DNA of 64,000 nt from Bog-105 sp965277435 (GTDB lineage Bacteria; Acidobacteriota; Terriglobia; Bryobacterales; Bryobacteraceae), in the NCBI GenBank assembly GCA_965277435.1, contig OZ255821.1:6262001-6326000 (forward strand), given 5' to 3'. The position numbers and the translations under genes are program-made. Below the pieces are notes generated by a model. It had not been told where the DNA came from, did no database searches, and saw only the letters and a program-made list of their open reading frames with translations. Shown here piece by piece: positions 8,932 to 19,200 of this stretch (its first letter is position 1; each line of letters starts with the position of its first letter).

Positions 8932-9378
8932 CTACGATCCTTTCTTCTCCGAAATCGTCATCAACACCGGCTTTTGCGCCTGGTGCGGATGATTGTCGCC
9001 TGCATACACGTTCAACTTGCGATACATCTGCTTGCCGAGTTTGGTCTTCGGAAGCATCCCTGAAATCGCCAGCTCCAGCATCCGTTCGGGCCGCGTCTCG
9101 CGCATCTTGCGGGCACCCGTTTCAATCAAGCCGCCCGGATATCCCGTGTGGCGGCGATATAGCTTCTGGTTTTCTTTGCCCCCGGTCAACTTCACTTTGG
9201 CAGCATTGATAATGACTACATGATCACCGGTATCGATAGACGGGGCATAAATCGGCTTGTGCTTCCCCATTAAAAGCATTGCGGCGCGACTCGCCAACCT
9301 ACCCAGGACGGCGTCATTCGCGTCGATCACGTGCCAGGCACGGGTGATGGCGTGCTGGGACGGAAACTCGGTACGCAT
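8932..9378 (-). CDS. rplM: 50S ribosomal protein L13
   Basis: A 148-residue L13 protein, an early assembler of the large subunit. Recognisable segments are RAWHVIDANDAVLGRLAS at the N-terminus, GDHVVIINAAKVKLTGGK and GMLPKTKLGKQM. It is the first gene of the translation cluster; a GGAGAGAAG-type ribosome-binding site precedes the ATG at 9378 and a sigma-70-like promoter lies about 40 bases upstream. Confidence 0.97.
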   Translation of the reverse strand: MRTEFPSQHAITRAWHVIDANDAVLGRLASRAAMLLMGKHKPIYAPSIDTGDHVVIINAAKVKLTGGKENQKLYRRHTGYPGGLIETGARKMRETRPERMLELAISGMLPKTKLGKQMYRKLNVYAGDNHPHQAQKPVLMTISEKKGS

Positions 9379-9418
9379 GGACAGACTTCTTCTCTCCGCT
9401 CGAAATCTCGAACACTTC

Positions 9419-9448
9419 AGTCTAGCGAATCGGTAATTTGACTGTCAA
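9419..9448 (-). promoter_or_regulatory. Sigma-70-like promoter for the rplM-rpsI-rpsB-tsf-pyrH-frr cluster
   Basis: On the minus strand, TTGACA (9443-9448) and TAGACT (9419-9424) are separated by 18 bases. The predicted start lies ~7 bases downstream, leaving a leader of about 30 bases before the rplM ATG. Confidence 0.7.
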
Positions 9449-9476
9449 TTTGCAGTGTTTTCTCAGCAGGCCTGAT

Positions 9477-12385
9477 TTAGTGCAGGCTCGCGTATTCCGC
9501 CTTGGCTTGCCGGAAAATCGGGATTTCGGCATCGGCCGCCTTCCAGAGACTTAGAAAATCCTGGTAAGAAGCTTTGGCCTGGTTGCGACGCCCCGCAGCT
9601 GAGAACGCGCGTGCGAGTTGCAATCGAGCCACAGCGCCAGTGGGATCAGCCAGCACAATTCCGCGGTGAGCGAGTATCTTCTGAAATTCAGCAGCGGCTG
9701 CGACGCCCTGGTGCACTGCCAAAAGAGCTTCGCCACGGACCCAAATCGGGTAGAGCGCACCAAAACTGCTCCAGGTTGCGCCCAGTTCATAAGGAACGGC
9801 GGATTGCAGCAGTTCGAGAGCCTTCTTAGAATCTCCAGCATTCAGGGCGAGGCGTGCGCGCAGTGCAGGCAGATAGCTGAAGCGGGTGGGAGTATCTTCC
9901 GGGAAACGGCGTTCGAGGTCGTCGGCGAGTGCTCGCCCCTGCGAAGAATTCCCGGAGAGGGCCAGGGCAAAAGCGGCACCGTATTCGATATCCCGATTTT
10001 TCGAAAGAGCGAGTGCGGCGCGCGCTCTTTTGCTGGTTTCCGGTGCATTGCCGAAAAAAGCTTCGCGCAATGCTGCTGCGGCCTCCCATTGCGCGGCTCT
10101 CTCGGGTTGGGCGACCTGCAGAGCTTGGTCGACGGCGCGCCGCGACATGCTGCGCGCCTGAAGGAGATGTCCCGAGTAGGCCAGGACAAGCGATTCCTTA
10201 TTCGAGATCCAGTTTTCCCCTCCCGACTTTGCCCTCGCGCCTGCCGCTGCGCGATCCATAGCGGCCTGGTCACCTCGCAAAAAGGCGAGATCGTGTTCGA
10301 GCATGAGGAACTCATCGATCTGAAGGCCGCGTGCGGCGGCACGGCCTAGGATGTGGCGGGCTTCGTCCAGGCGGCCGAGATAGGCATTGTTCACGGCGAG
10401 ATTGTAATAGCCTATGGCGAAATCCGGTTTGAGCTCGATTCCTTTACCGGCTTCGGCGGCGGCCATTTCAAAGCGGCCGCTGGACTTGTTGACCATGCCC
10501 GACAACAAATGATGGGGCCGGGCTTCACGAGGGTAGGTTTGGGCCCACGCCTCAGCGGTCTGGCGCGCTTTTTCCAGGTTTCCGGTCACCAGCATTTCGT
10601 AATTGGCAGAGATGAAGAATCTCTCCCAATCACTGGCACGATCACGCAGTTGCCAGGCGCGGCTGATGCTCTTCCCCGACAGATCTAAGTCATCCAGATC
10701 GGCGTAGATGCGCCCGAGCGAGGCATGCGCCATGGCGAATTCAGGATCGATTTCGGTAGCGCGCCTGAACAGCGGAAGAGCAGACATCGCGCCGCTTGAC
10801 GAGTGAACCTTCCAAGCGGCGCTGTAGATTTTCAGGGCTTCGAGCGACCGAGTGGTGGCCTCGGCGAGCGGAGTAGCGTGTTTTTCAACCGTAGCGAGCG
10901 ATTCACCGGCCCGGATCTGAATTTGCTGGCGATGCGGGTGAGGGCGTTTAGGACCTCTTCTTTTCTGGGAGCTTGCGTCTGCTCTTCATCCACAACTTCT
11001 CCGGTGCGGCAGTTCCTGGCGCGCAAGCCCAGAACGTATTGGCTTCCGAGAGACGCTATCGAGCCCTCCAGCACGGCAGCACTGGCGGTTCGCTCGCAGA
11101 TTTGGCGGGCAAGGCTTGGGTTGAGTGCAGCATCGGGGTGCTGGCCCATCAAAGGCAACAGGTGCTGGATGCGCTGCTCGGAGATGAGGCTCAGGAAAGG
11201 CGATTGTTGAAGTTCTACCGCTAGTCCTTGACGTAAGGTCCCGTCGAACACCGAATCGCCGGTCGTGTTCGTGAAGTCGGCGAGGACGAGCGTGTCTTTG
11301 TCGGTTAGTTTTGGCGAGGGCCGAAAATGCCAGTACAGGGCGGCTGTGGAGGCGAGGGCGATGGCCATGGCGGCAGCAATTAAGCGATTTCTAACTCCGT
11401 GCGTGTTTTGCCGCTCGCTTTGCAGGCGTCGCAAGTCCAGGCCGATTTGCGCGGCGTCCTGATAGCGTTGCTCGCGGTTTGTCTGCAAGCATTTCACGAT
11501 GACGCTCGTCATTGCTGGGGATGCCTTTTCAGTGGCCATTTCGCGCAGCACCAATCCGAAAGAGTACAGATCCGTACGAGCGTCCAGCGACTCGCCGCTG
11601 GACTGCTCGGGAGACATGTAGGCGGGCGTGCCGCCGTTCAGGCCGGCAAAGGAGTTGTCAGCGGGCTCGAGCAGTTGCGCTAAACCAAAATCCAAGACTG
11701 TTGCGGACTGGCGTTGGGTCACAAACACATTCGCGGGTTTGATATCGCAATGAACGATGCCGGCGCTGTGGGCTGCCTCCAAGGCGTCGACGATTTCGAG
11801 GCCGACGACCAATACTGTGTCAGTCGGCAAAGGGCCGCTGGCGATCGACTGCTTGAGCGTCGAGCCCCGCAGATACTCCATGACGAGAAAGGGGCGGCCG
11901 TCGTGTTCGCCGATGTCATACATAGTGCAGATGTTCGAGTGATTGAGTGCCGAGACGGCCCGCGCCTCTCGCCAGAATCGATCCAAACCGCCTGGGTCCC
12001 AGGCAATTTGCTGCGACAGAAATTTGAGCGCGACAAAGCGGCCGAGCCGCGAGTCTTCCGCCTTATACACAACACCCATTCCGCCGCGGCCCAGTTTCTC
12101 GACAATGCGGTAATGCGAGAAAACCCGATTGGCCGGGAAGTCGCAGTCGTCCGGTGAGGCATTCGTTTGCGATCGGGCGACAGCGCGTGCGGCCAGTTCC
12201 ATGGCCGGATTTTCGAGGAAGCTTTGCGCGCGCTTATCCGCCGCCAGCAGCGACAGGACTTCGCGTTTGAGCAGGTCGTCAGTCGCACAGGTCTGCTGCA
12301 AAAACGCGGCGCGTTCCTCCTCCGGCAGATCCCAAATCGCCAGCAGAAGGCTATCGACTTGTTTCCATCGTGGAAGGTCCATCAC
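9477..12385 (-). pseudogene. Ser/Thr protein kinase with TPR domain, frameshifted
   Basis: Two open frames (12385 down to ~10918, and ~10918 down to 9477) read as one ~970-residue protein: an N-terminal ~80-residue cap, a Pkn-type kinase domain (GRGGMGVVYKAED loop, VALK lysine), a membrane helix near residue 330, a FlgO-like segment (VLADFTNTTGDSVFDGTLRQG), then TPR repeats. Within about 10914-10921 one base appears missing: in the shifted frame the text continues as RAGESLATVEKHATPLAE, as expected for the family. Two more signs of decay are HCD instead of HRD in the catalytic loop and a gap of roughly 30 residues after TDLYSFGLVLREMA, where helix F-G sequence should lie. The DFG motif is intact. 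The start overlaps the upstream ECF sigma gene by 35 bases, a sigma-kinase pairing common in acidobacteria. Confidence 0.75.
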
Positions 12386-12983
12386 TGGTTCCTCCAGTCA
12401 ATTCACGATAGAGCCAGGCCTTGGCCGATCGCCATTCGCGCTTGATCGTGATGGCCGACAACCGCAACACCTCGGCCGTTTCTTCGACGCTGAGGCCGCC
12501 GAAGAAACGCATTTCGACAATCTGTACTTTGCGGGGATCTACCTGCGCGAGCGCTGTCAGAGCATCGTCCAGCGCGACCAGATTGCCGCTTGGGTCGATG
12601 CCCTCATCTACGCCGAGGTTGACGGTTTCTTCTAGAGAGATGTGACGGACGCCGCCACCGCGTTTCACGTTGTGACGCCGCGCGTGATCGACCAGAATGC
12701 GTCGCATCACCTGCGCCGAAACGGCGAAAAAATGGGCGCGATTCTGCCACTGCATGCTTTTGTAATCAACGAGGCGCATGTAAGCCTCGTTGACCAATGC
12801 GGTGGTTTGCAGGCTGTGACCGGGGCGCTCGCGGTTCATGTAGCGCCGCGCCAGTCTGTGAAGTTCCTCGTAAACGATGGGCGTGAGCCTGTCTAGTGCC
12901 TGCTGGTCGCCATCGCTCCAGGCGCGCAGCAGCACGCTCACTTCGTCAGTACTCGCATCGTCAGGTTGGGCGGCCAGTTCCAT
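12351..12983 (-). CDS. ECF-type RNA polymerase sigma factor (TIGR02999-like)
   Basis: A 210-residue sigma-70 family protein. Region 2 includes YEELHRLARRYMNRERPGHS and AHFFAVSAQVMRRILVDHAR; region 4 includes VEMRFFGGLSVEETAEVL followed by a helix-turn-helix that replaces the more usual VSPRTVKRDW with LSAITIKREW. This is the sub-family that in acidobacteria and planctomycetes sits beside Ser/Thr kinases instead of a classic anti-sigma factor. Its 3' end overlaps the kinase gene by 35 bases, so the two are translationally linked. Since the kinase is broken, its control may be lost. It diverges from the PEP-CTERM gene, with 117 bases between the starts. Confidence 0.88.
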   Translation of the reverse strand: MELAAQPDDASTDEVSVLLRAWSDGDQQALDRLTPIVYEELHRLARRYMNRERPGHSLQTTALVNEAYMRLVDYKSMQWQNRAHFFAVSAQVMRRILVDHARRHNVKRGGGVRHISLEETVNLGVDEGIDPSGNLVALDDALTALAQVDPRKVQIVEMRFFGGLSVEETAEVLRLSAITIKREWRSAKAWLYRELTGGTSDGPSTMETSR

Positions 12984-13100
12984 CTATTTTTGCCGGATCT
13001 GATCCTTCTTCTCGGCCTCTTGCGCCTATGTGAAACGAGGGAAGAGGGGCGAATTGTTAGGCCCCGCAACTCTTCTCCACGCAACAAAAGGAGGAAAGCC

Positions 13101-14021
13101 ATGCTTTCGCAACGCGCACTATTGTCTCTCATTTTCATACCCCTCTCCGGGTGCCTCGGTGATTCGGTATACGTTGTCGCCAACAATAATCAATTCGGCA
13201 CGCTCAATCTAGGTACGGGAAACTTTCATCAAATCGGACCCAATACGCCCGAGGGCGAGGATGGATTGGCGCCCGGGCCGAACGGATCGCTGCTGACTCT
13301 TACTTACTCGGGCAATCTGGATTCGATAAACCCGGCGACAGGCGTCACCACCGTCATCGGGCCGACAGGTTTGGGCGACTGTACGTTGCCAACGTCTCCC
13401 TGCGGGTCGAATTCGGCAAACAGTCTTGTGCGATTTGGAAATAACTTTTATGCAACTGACTTAGCCAATAACTTGTACACCGTAAACGCGTCGACGGCCG
13501 CCGCCAAGCTGCTGGGACCGACCGGCATACCGCCTCTGCCGTTTAAGCTGCAATCCACCAATCCTGACGGAAGCGCGAACGTGGTAGATCAGGCGTTCTT
13601 TAGCTCCGGGGGCAAGCTGTACGCCACTTTCGACGCGGCCGCGATCAACTTTTCCACTTCCCAGATCACGCCTGTTATTCCCGACTCTCTTTACCAGATC
13701 GATTCTTCGACGGGAATCGCCACTCGGATCGGCCCGACTGCTCTCAACCTCAAAGCTGCCGTCGATGTAGGCGGCACGGTTTACGCGTTCGATGCGTCGA
13801 ACAGTGAAGTATTAACGCTCGATTTGAGTAATGGGAACACTACGTTTTTCAGCAACGTGGATCCTGCTGCCGGGCTGATCTCCGGAGCGTCGCCGACGCC
13901 TGAGCCGGGCACATACGCACTCATTGGCCTGGGCCTTTTGGCCCTTGCGCTTTGCAAGCGAAGATCAGTCGCACAATGCAGGCAGGGCGGGGTGGTCGGC
14001 GAATTCGAACATTGTTTGTAA
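13101..14021 (+). CDS. PEP-CTERM sorting-domain protein
   Basis: ATG 13101 is preceded by AAAAGGAGG and gives 306 residues; the longer upstream frame lacks a signal-like start. The N-terminus is a signal peptide that ends near LSGC, so lipidation is possible. The body consists of repeats of the form 'GNFYATDLANNLYTVN / SLYQIDSSTGIATRIGPT', a beta-propeller-like pattern seen in secreted extracellular proteins. The C-terminus has PEPGTYALIGLGLLALAL followed by KRR, the PEP-CTERM tripartite tag read by exosortase. No exosortase gene is in the window. About 20 extra residues follow the Arg cluster, and the 3' end overlaps the convergent Nudix gene by 57 bases. Confidence 0.83.
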   Translation: MLSQRALLSLIFIPLSGCLGDSVYVVANNNQFGTLNLGTGNFHQIGPNTPEGEDGLAPGPNGSLLTLTYSGNLDSINPATGVTTVIGPTGLGDCTLPTSPCGSNSANSLVRFGNNFYATDLANNLYTVNASTAAAKLLGPTGIPPLPFKLQSTNPDGSANVVDQAFFSSGGKLYATFDAAAINFSTSQITPVIPDSLYQIDSSTGIATRIGPTALNLKAAVDVGGTVYAFDASNSEVLTLDLSNGNTTFFSNVDPAAGLISGASPTPEPGTYALIGLGLLALALCKRRSVAQCRQGGVVGEFEHCL

Positions 14022-14612
14022 TTGCGAAAGCGTTACTCGGTCTGTCGAGAGGTCTGCATGGCTGACCTCTTCCCGGGTAAACCAGCGGGCTCCGGTGGTT
14101 TCGGCGGTGTCGTTGAGGATGGTGCCGCCTGTCGTCTCGCAAAGAATAAAAGCTTTGTAGACATACTCGGGCTGCGGTGGATGGTGGTGTTTCCTCTTGT
14201 CGAATAATGCGAGAAGTCGCACGGCCTGGACAGTTAGCCCCGTCTCTTCTCTGGTTTCCTTTTCGGCTACTTCAAACGGGCTGTATCCGACATCGGCCCA
14301 ACCGCCGGGCACGGTCCATTTTCCATGATCGATTTTTTCTTTCACCAGCAGCAATTGCTTCGATTCATTGAAGACGACAGCTCGGACGTCAACTTTCGGA
14401 GTTTGATAGCCCGTTTCCGACGCAAACACCTTGATGATTTTCTCGCGGGGCTCGTCGGTCAGCTGCTGCAGCAAGTCGACGCTCAACCGCCTGAGCTCTT
14501 CGTATCGCTCGGAATCATAGTGACTGGTGGAATAGGTAAGGCCTGCTTGAGCGATGGCCTGAATACGTTGCGCGGCGAATAGCAAAGCATCGGATTTCAT
14601 GCTGACGTTCAA
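13965..14612 (-). CDS. Nudix hydrolase with N-terminal Nudix_N domain
   Basis: A 215-residue protein: a helical N-terminal domain (~residues 1-65), then a Nudix fold likely acting on an ADP-ribose-like or other nucleoside diphosphate substrate. The Nudix box runs from GGWADVGYSP to KETREETGL; the metal-binding EE pair is present, while Tyr replaces the first conserved Glu of the box. The ATG overlaps the TGA of the upstream hydrolase by four bases (ATGA), so the two are an operon. The substrate cannot be told from sequence alone. Confidence 0.85.
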   Translation of the reverse strand: MNVSMKSDALLFAAQRIQAIAQAGLTYSTSHYDSERYEELRRLSVDLLQQLTDEPREKIIKVFASETGYQTPKVDVRAVVFNESKQLLLVKEKIDHGKWTVPGGWADVGYSPFEVAEKETREETGLTVQAVRLLALFDKRKHHHPPQPEYVYKAFILCETTGGTILNDTAETTGARWFTREEVSHADLSTDRVTLSQLQTMFEFADHPALPALCD

Positions 14613-15721
14613 GCCAGCGCCTCAACCAGGAACGGCAAACCACGGACACCATGAAAGACATGCTTGCCCGCGAAGATTTCCTGTTGCACTTGAGATCCCG
14701 CGCCGAAAACTTCATAGACCTTCTTGACACGTAAATAGCTTTCGCGGGTTGCACCGACGGGGAAGATCGGATCGTGATCGCCGCCTTCGGAAAAGAGGGG
14801 GCGTGGAGCGATGAGGCCTGCCACATCGTAATTCTCTGCCCAGTTGAGGATTCCCGGAACGTAGTTGTCAATGCAGTGTGAGACAGCCATGATGCTGTCG
14901 CGAAACGTGTTCAGATATCCGCTGACGAAAGCTGCCTGGATGCGGAAATCAAGAGCGGCGGAAAACAGGGTACAGGTGCCACCACCGGAGATGCCCAGGC
15001 ACCCGACACGTTTGGCATCCAACTCGGAGCGTGTGCCGATCCAGTCGATAGCGCGCATTACATCCCAAACCCGCCATCCGATCATAGTTTCGCCCAGCAG
15101 CAGCGCGGAGCCGGCAGCAGGTTGACAAGCAGTCGCTTGAGCGCCTTCGGCCCGAGTACGGCTGTCGCGCCGGTAGCCAAAGCCCATCGGTTCGATGGCA
15201 AAAACAGCCAACCCGTGTTCGACGGCCTGTACAGCGAAGTCGTGCTGATAACCGGGCTTGTCGGTGCGATCGGATCCATCTTCGGCGATAGCGACGATGT
15301 CGTCGAGCCCTCGGCCGTGACCGGGGATGGCAATCACAGCGGCATAAGGCGCCCTGCGATTGCGGGGAGTCAGAAGATCGCCAAGCAACGCCACCCCGGG
15401 ACGGGTTTCGATCACGAGACGTTCCCGCCGATACGCTGCGTATTGGCGAATTTCGAGAGTCTTGGGGCGTAGCGGTGTCCGGTCTGGAAAGCCTCCCAGC
15501 AACTCGACAAGTTTGGAGCGCAACGTTTGCTGCCAGGCTTCGGCGTCCGCTCGATTGGTGGCGCGGAATGTCAGCTGCAAAGGAGCTGATCGATAACGCT
15601 CGCGGGTCCACTGTACTGGATCGAGGTCAGCTTCGGCGGGTGTCTGGGTGGATGCCACTCGCGTTAAAGTACTGGCAGCGGCCGCCCTTAAGGCGAACTG
15701 CCGCCGCGTGGGGCGACTCAT
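14609..15721 (-). CDS. Tat-exported alpha/beta hydrolase (acetyl-xylan-esterase-like)
   Basis: A 370-residue protein with a twin-arginine-like leader (SRPTRRQFALRAAAA), so probably exported folded. The alpha/beta hydrolase fold is seen from IPGHGRG onward; GISGGG (~residue 245) carries the nucleophilic Ser, and GGDHDPIFP and GKHVFHG near the end carry the likely Asp and His. This resembles dienelactone-hydrolase/acetyl-xylan-esterase-like proteins. It overlaps the Nudix gene by four bases. The -10-like TATAAT lies only eight bases before the ATG. Confidence 0.8.
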   Translation of the reverse strand: MSRPTRRQFALRAAAASTLTRVASTQTPAEADLDPVQWTRERYRSAPLQLTFRATNRADAEAWQQTLRSKLVELLGGFPDRTPLRPKTLEIRQYAAYRRERLVIETRPGVALLGDLLTPRNRRAPYAAVIAIPGHGRGLDDIVAIAEDGSDRTDKPGYQHDFAVQAVEHGLAVFAIEPMGFGYRRDSRTRAEGAQATACQPAAGSALLLGETMIGWRVWDVMRAIDWIGTRSELDAKRVGCLGISGGGTCTLFSAALDFRIQAAFVSGYLNTFRDSIMAVSHCIDNYVPGILNWAENYDVAGLIAPRPLFSEGGDHDPIFPVGATRESYLRVKKVYEVFGAGSQVQQEIFAGKHVFHGVRGLPFLVEALA

Positions 15722-15729
15722 GATCCTTG

Positions 15730-15735
15730 ATTATA
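15730..15735 (-). promoter_or_regulatory. Perfect TATAAT box close to the hydrolase start
   Basis: TATAAT on the minus strand ends eight bases before the ATG at 15721. No good -35 box is seen 16-18 bases upstream. An AAGGA site lies between it and the ATG, so a leaderless transcript is possible but not certain. Confidence 0.3.
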
Positions 15736-15762
15736 GGTGGCGAGCGAGTGGGGCCCTGAGGT

Positions 15763-16131
15763 CTAGGGACCGGTGGAATCGGCGACGCTGAAATCGATGG
15801 TGCGGGCGCTCATTTCGGTTCCGCGCCTTACCTCGACATAGACGCTCCAAGCGCCGCTGGCGGGGAAAATGGGTTTCGCTATGTAGGTTCCAGGCGCGGT
15901 GGCGGAGGCTTTAAAGACGACAACCTGGGTATGCTGCTGTTGCGTTTCGATCTGCAAGGTCACTTTCGCGTCCGTCAGAGGCCGGTGCAGATCGTCCTTG
16001 ACTTGAATTTCAAACGGGATGGGCGCATTGGCCTGTAGGACGACCTGAGGCTCAAAACGGATTCCGAAGTTGCCTTCGCGCACCTGTGCGAACGAGGCAG
16101 CGGCGACGAGGAGCAATGCGAAAACTCTCAC
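15763..16131 (-). CDS. Small exported YtkA/FixH-like protein
   Basis: A 122-residue protein with a clear signal peptide (MRVFALLLVAAASFAQ). The remainder is all-beta in character: PFEIQVKDDLHRPLTDAKVTLQIE, then APGTYIAKPIFPASGAW. This follows the YtkA-like / FixH-like beta-sandwich pattern seen in periplasmic proteins linked to metal or cytochrome assembly. It stands alone, divergent from the pyruvate carboxylase gene (86 bases apart), so its partner is unknown. Confidence 0.7.
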   Translation of the reverse strand: MRVFALLLVAAASFAQVREGNFGIRFEPQVVLQANAPIPFEIQVKDDLHRPLTDAKVTLQIETQQQHTQVVVFKASATAPGTYIAKPIFPASGAWSVYVEVRRGTEMSARTIDFSVADSTGP

Positions 16132-16217
16132 AGCTCCATTCTAAAAGCTTTGCCAATCGATTTGGAGAGGACAGGAGGCGGGCGCGTGCTAAGTTTTAAG
16201 GTTTCCGCCCTCCAACC

Positions 16218-19200
16218 ATGAAGAAACTTCTTGCTTTAAATCGCGGTGAGATAGCCATCCGCATCCTCAGAGCAGCCAATGAACTGGGGCTTCGCACCGT
16301 GGCGGTGTATTCGCAAGAAGACCGTTTGAGCCTGCATCATTTCAAAGCCGATGAGGCGTACCTGATCGGGGAGGGTAAGGGGCCGGTGCAGGCTTACCTC
16401 GATGTGGAAGGAATTGTAAAGCTGGCGGCCGAAAAAGAGGTGGACGCGATCCATCCGGGCTATGGTTTTCTGGCAGAAAATCCGGCGCTGCCAATTGCTT
16501 GTGAGAAGTATGGCATCACCTTCGTGGGCCCGAGCGCGCAAATTCTCGAGTCGCTGGGAGATAAGACGGCGGCTCGCAAACTAGCGCAAGAGGCCAAGAT
16601 CCCGGTGGTGCCCGGCACTGAAGAACCGGTGGACCCGGCGAGTGACGAGGCCCAGGCGATTGCCGAACGCATCGGGTTCCCGCTCATTATCAAAGCGGCG
16701 TTTGGGGGCGGCGGCCGCGGCATGCGGGTAGTGGATCAACCCGGTGATTTCAAGGCGCGGCTAGATGAGGCGAGCCAGGAAGCGGCGGCGGCTTTTGGCA
16801 ATGCGGCGGTTTTTCTCGAGCGCTTTATCCGTCATGCGAAACATGTCGAGATGCAAATCATTGGCGACCGGCATGGCAACATTTTGCATTTGTTTGAGCG
16901 CGACTGTTCAGTGCAGAGACGCCATCAGAAAGTGGTCGAAATCGCGCCGGCAGTGGGGCTTCCAGCTAAAGTCCGGGCGGAACTGGCGGACGCTGCGGTG
17001 GCACTGGCCCGCGCGTCCAACTATTACAATGCCGGCACTGTGGAATTTCTGGTGGATGCGGACACGCACGAGTGGTTCTTTATTGAGGTGAATCCGCGCA
17101 TTCAGGTGGAGCACACCGTGACGGAGATGATCACGGGCATTGACATCGTGCGCACGCAGATACAGGTAGCGCAAGGGCTGAGTCTGCATGGTGAGGAGAT
17201 TAATTTGCCGCGGCAACCGGAGATCCGCGGGCATGGCACGGCGCTGCAATGCCGCGTGACGACCGAAGACCCGGCTAACAACTTTCAACCCAATTACGGA
17301 CGGCTGCAAACGTATCGTTCACCGGCCGGGTTTGGGATCCGGCTGGATGGCGCTTCTGCCTATGGAGGCGCGGTGATTTCGCCTTACTACGATTCGCTGC
17401 TGGTGAAGGTCACGGCGTGGGGGCGGGATTTTAAAGAGGCCTGCCAGCGGATGGACCGGGCACTGCGTGAGTTTCGCATTCGCGGGGTGAAGACCAACAT
17501 TCCGTTTCTCGAAAACGTGGTCAACCATCCGGTGTTCCGGTCGGGCGAGATGACGACCAGTTTTCTGGATGACACGCCGGAGCTGTTCGATTTTACGCCG
17601 CGCCGCGATCGCGCTACCAGGCTGCTGACGTTTCTGGGCGATGTGATTGTGAACGGCAATCCGGAAGCGGCCAACAAACCGAAGCCGCGCATTACGCGGG
17701 AGGCGCGCGTGCCGGTTTCTGACAAGGCGATTGTGGATGGCACGAGGCAGCGCTTGGACAAAGCAGGGCCGCAGGAGTTCGCAGCCTGGACGCTGCAGCA
17801 AACGCGCCTGCTGCTGACCGATACAACGTTTCGCGACGCGCACCAGTCGCTGATGGCAACGCGGGTTCGCACTTACGACCTGCTGCGCATTGCCGACTAC
17901 GTGGCGCGTGAAATCCCGCAGCTGTATAGCCTCGAAATGTGGGGCGGGGCGACGTTCGACGTGTCGATGCGCTTTCTGCTCGAAGATCCGTGGACGCGCT
18001 TGCATGAGTTGCGCGAACGGATTCCGAATATTTGTTTTCAGATGCTGCTGCGGGCTTCGAACGCGGTCGGCTACACGGCGTATCCGGATAATGTGGTGCG
18101 GGAATTTATCCAGGAAGCGGCCGTGCAAGGGATTGATATCTTCCGCATCTTCGATTCGCTCAACTGGCTGCCCAATATGCAGGTGGCGGTGGAAGCGACG
18201 CTCAAGACGGGGCGTGTTTGCGAGGCGGCGGTCTGCTATACGGGCGATATTCTCGATCCGGCGCGCGAAAAATATGCGTTGAATTATTACGTCCGCTTAG
18301 CCAAAGAGCTGGAGAAGATGGGGACGCATATCCTCGGGATAAAAGATATGGCGGGGGTTTTGAAACCCTATGCGGCGTACAAGCTGGTGAAGACGCTGCG
18401 TGACGAAGTGGGAGTGCCGATTCACCTGCACACGCATGACACGAGCGGCGTGAATGCGGCGACGATCCTGAAAGCATCCGAAGCGGGCGTGAATGTTGCC
18501 GATGGCGCGATCTCGTCGATGAGCGGCACAACGAGCCAGCCCAATTTGAATTCAATCGTGGCGGCGCTGGCGCATACCGAACGCGATAGCGGGCTAGATT
18601 TCGAGGCGCTGAACCGCTGCTCGGATTACTGGGAGACGGTGCGCGCTCATTACGAGCCTTTCGACGAAGCTCCGAAATCGGGCAGCTCGGATGTATACAT
18701 TCACGAGATGCCCGGCGGCCAGTACACCAATCTCAAGGCGCAAGCGGAGGCCATGGGACTGGGGGCGCGTTGGCCCGAAGTGGCGCGGATGTATGCCGAT
18801 GTGAATTTCGCTTTTGGCGACATTGTGAAAGTGACGCCGTCGAGTAAGGTTGTTGGGGACCTGGCGCTGTTTCTGATCAGCCACGAGATGAAGGTGGCGG
18901 ATTTGGAGGCGCTGCCGGTGGATCATAACGTAACGCTGCCCAATTCGGTGGCAGACATGTTCATGGGATCGCTGGGGCAGCCGGAAGGCGGCTGGCCGCC
19001 TAAATTGCAGGAGATTATCCTGCATGGCAAGCAACCCGAAGAAGGCCGGCCGGGCGCGAATCTGCCCCCTGCGGATCTGGAAGCGGCGGCGAAAACGGTG
19101 GCGGAGCAAACACAATCGGAGAGCCGCACGGACCTGCTTAGTTATCTGATGTACCCGGAGGTGTTCCTGAAGTTTGCCGAAGCGCGTGCGCGGTTTGGCG

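Noticed and set aside
17319..18128. 269-codon minus-strand frame inside pyc
   Set aside because: It is a reverse shadow of the pyruvate carboxylase gene, with Arg/His-rich composition typical of such shadows.
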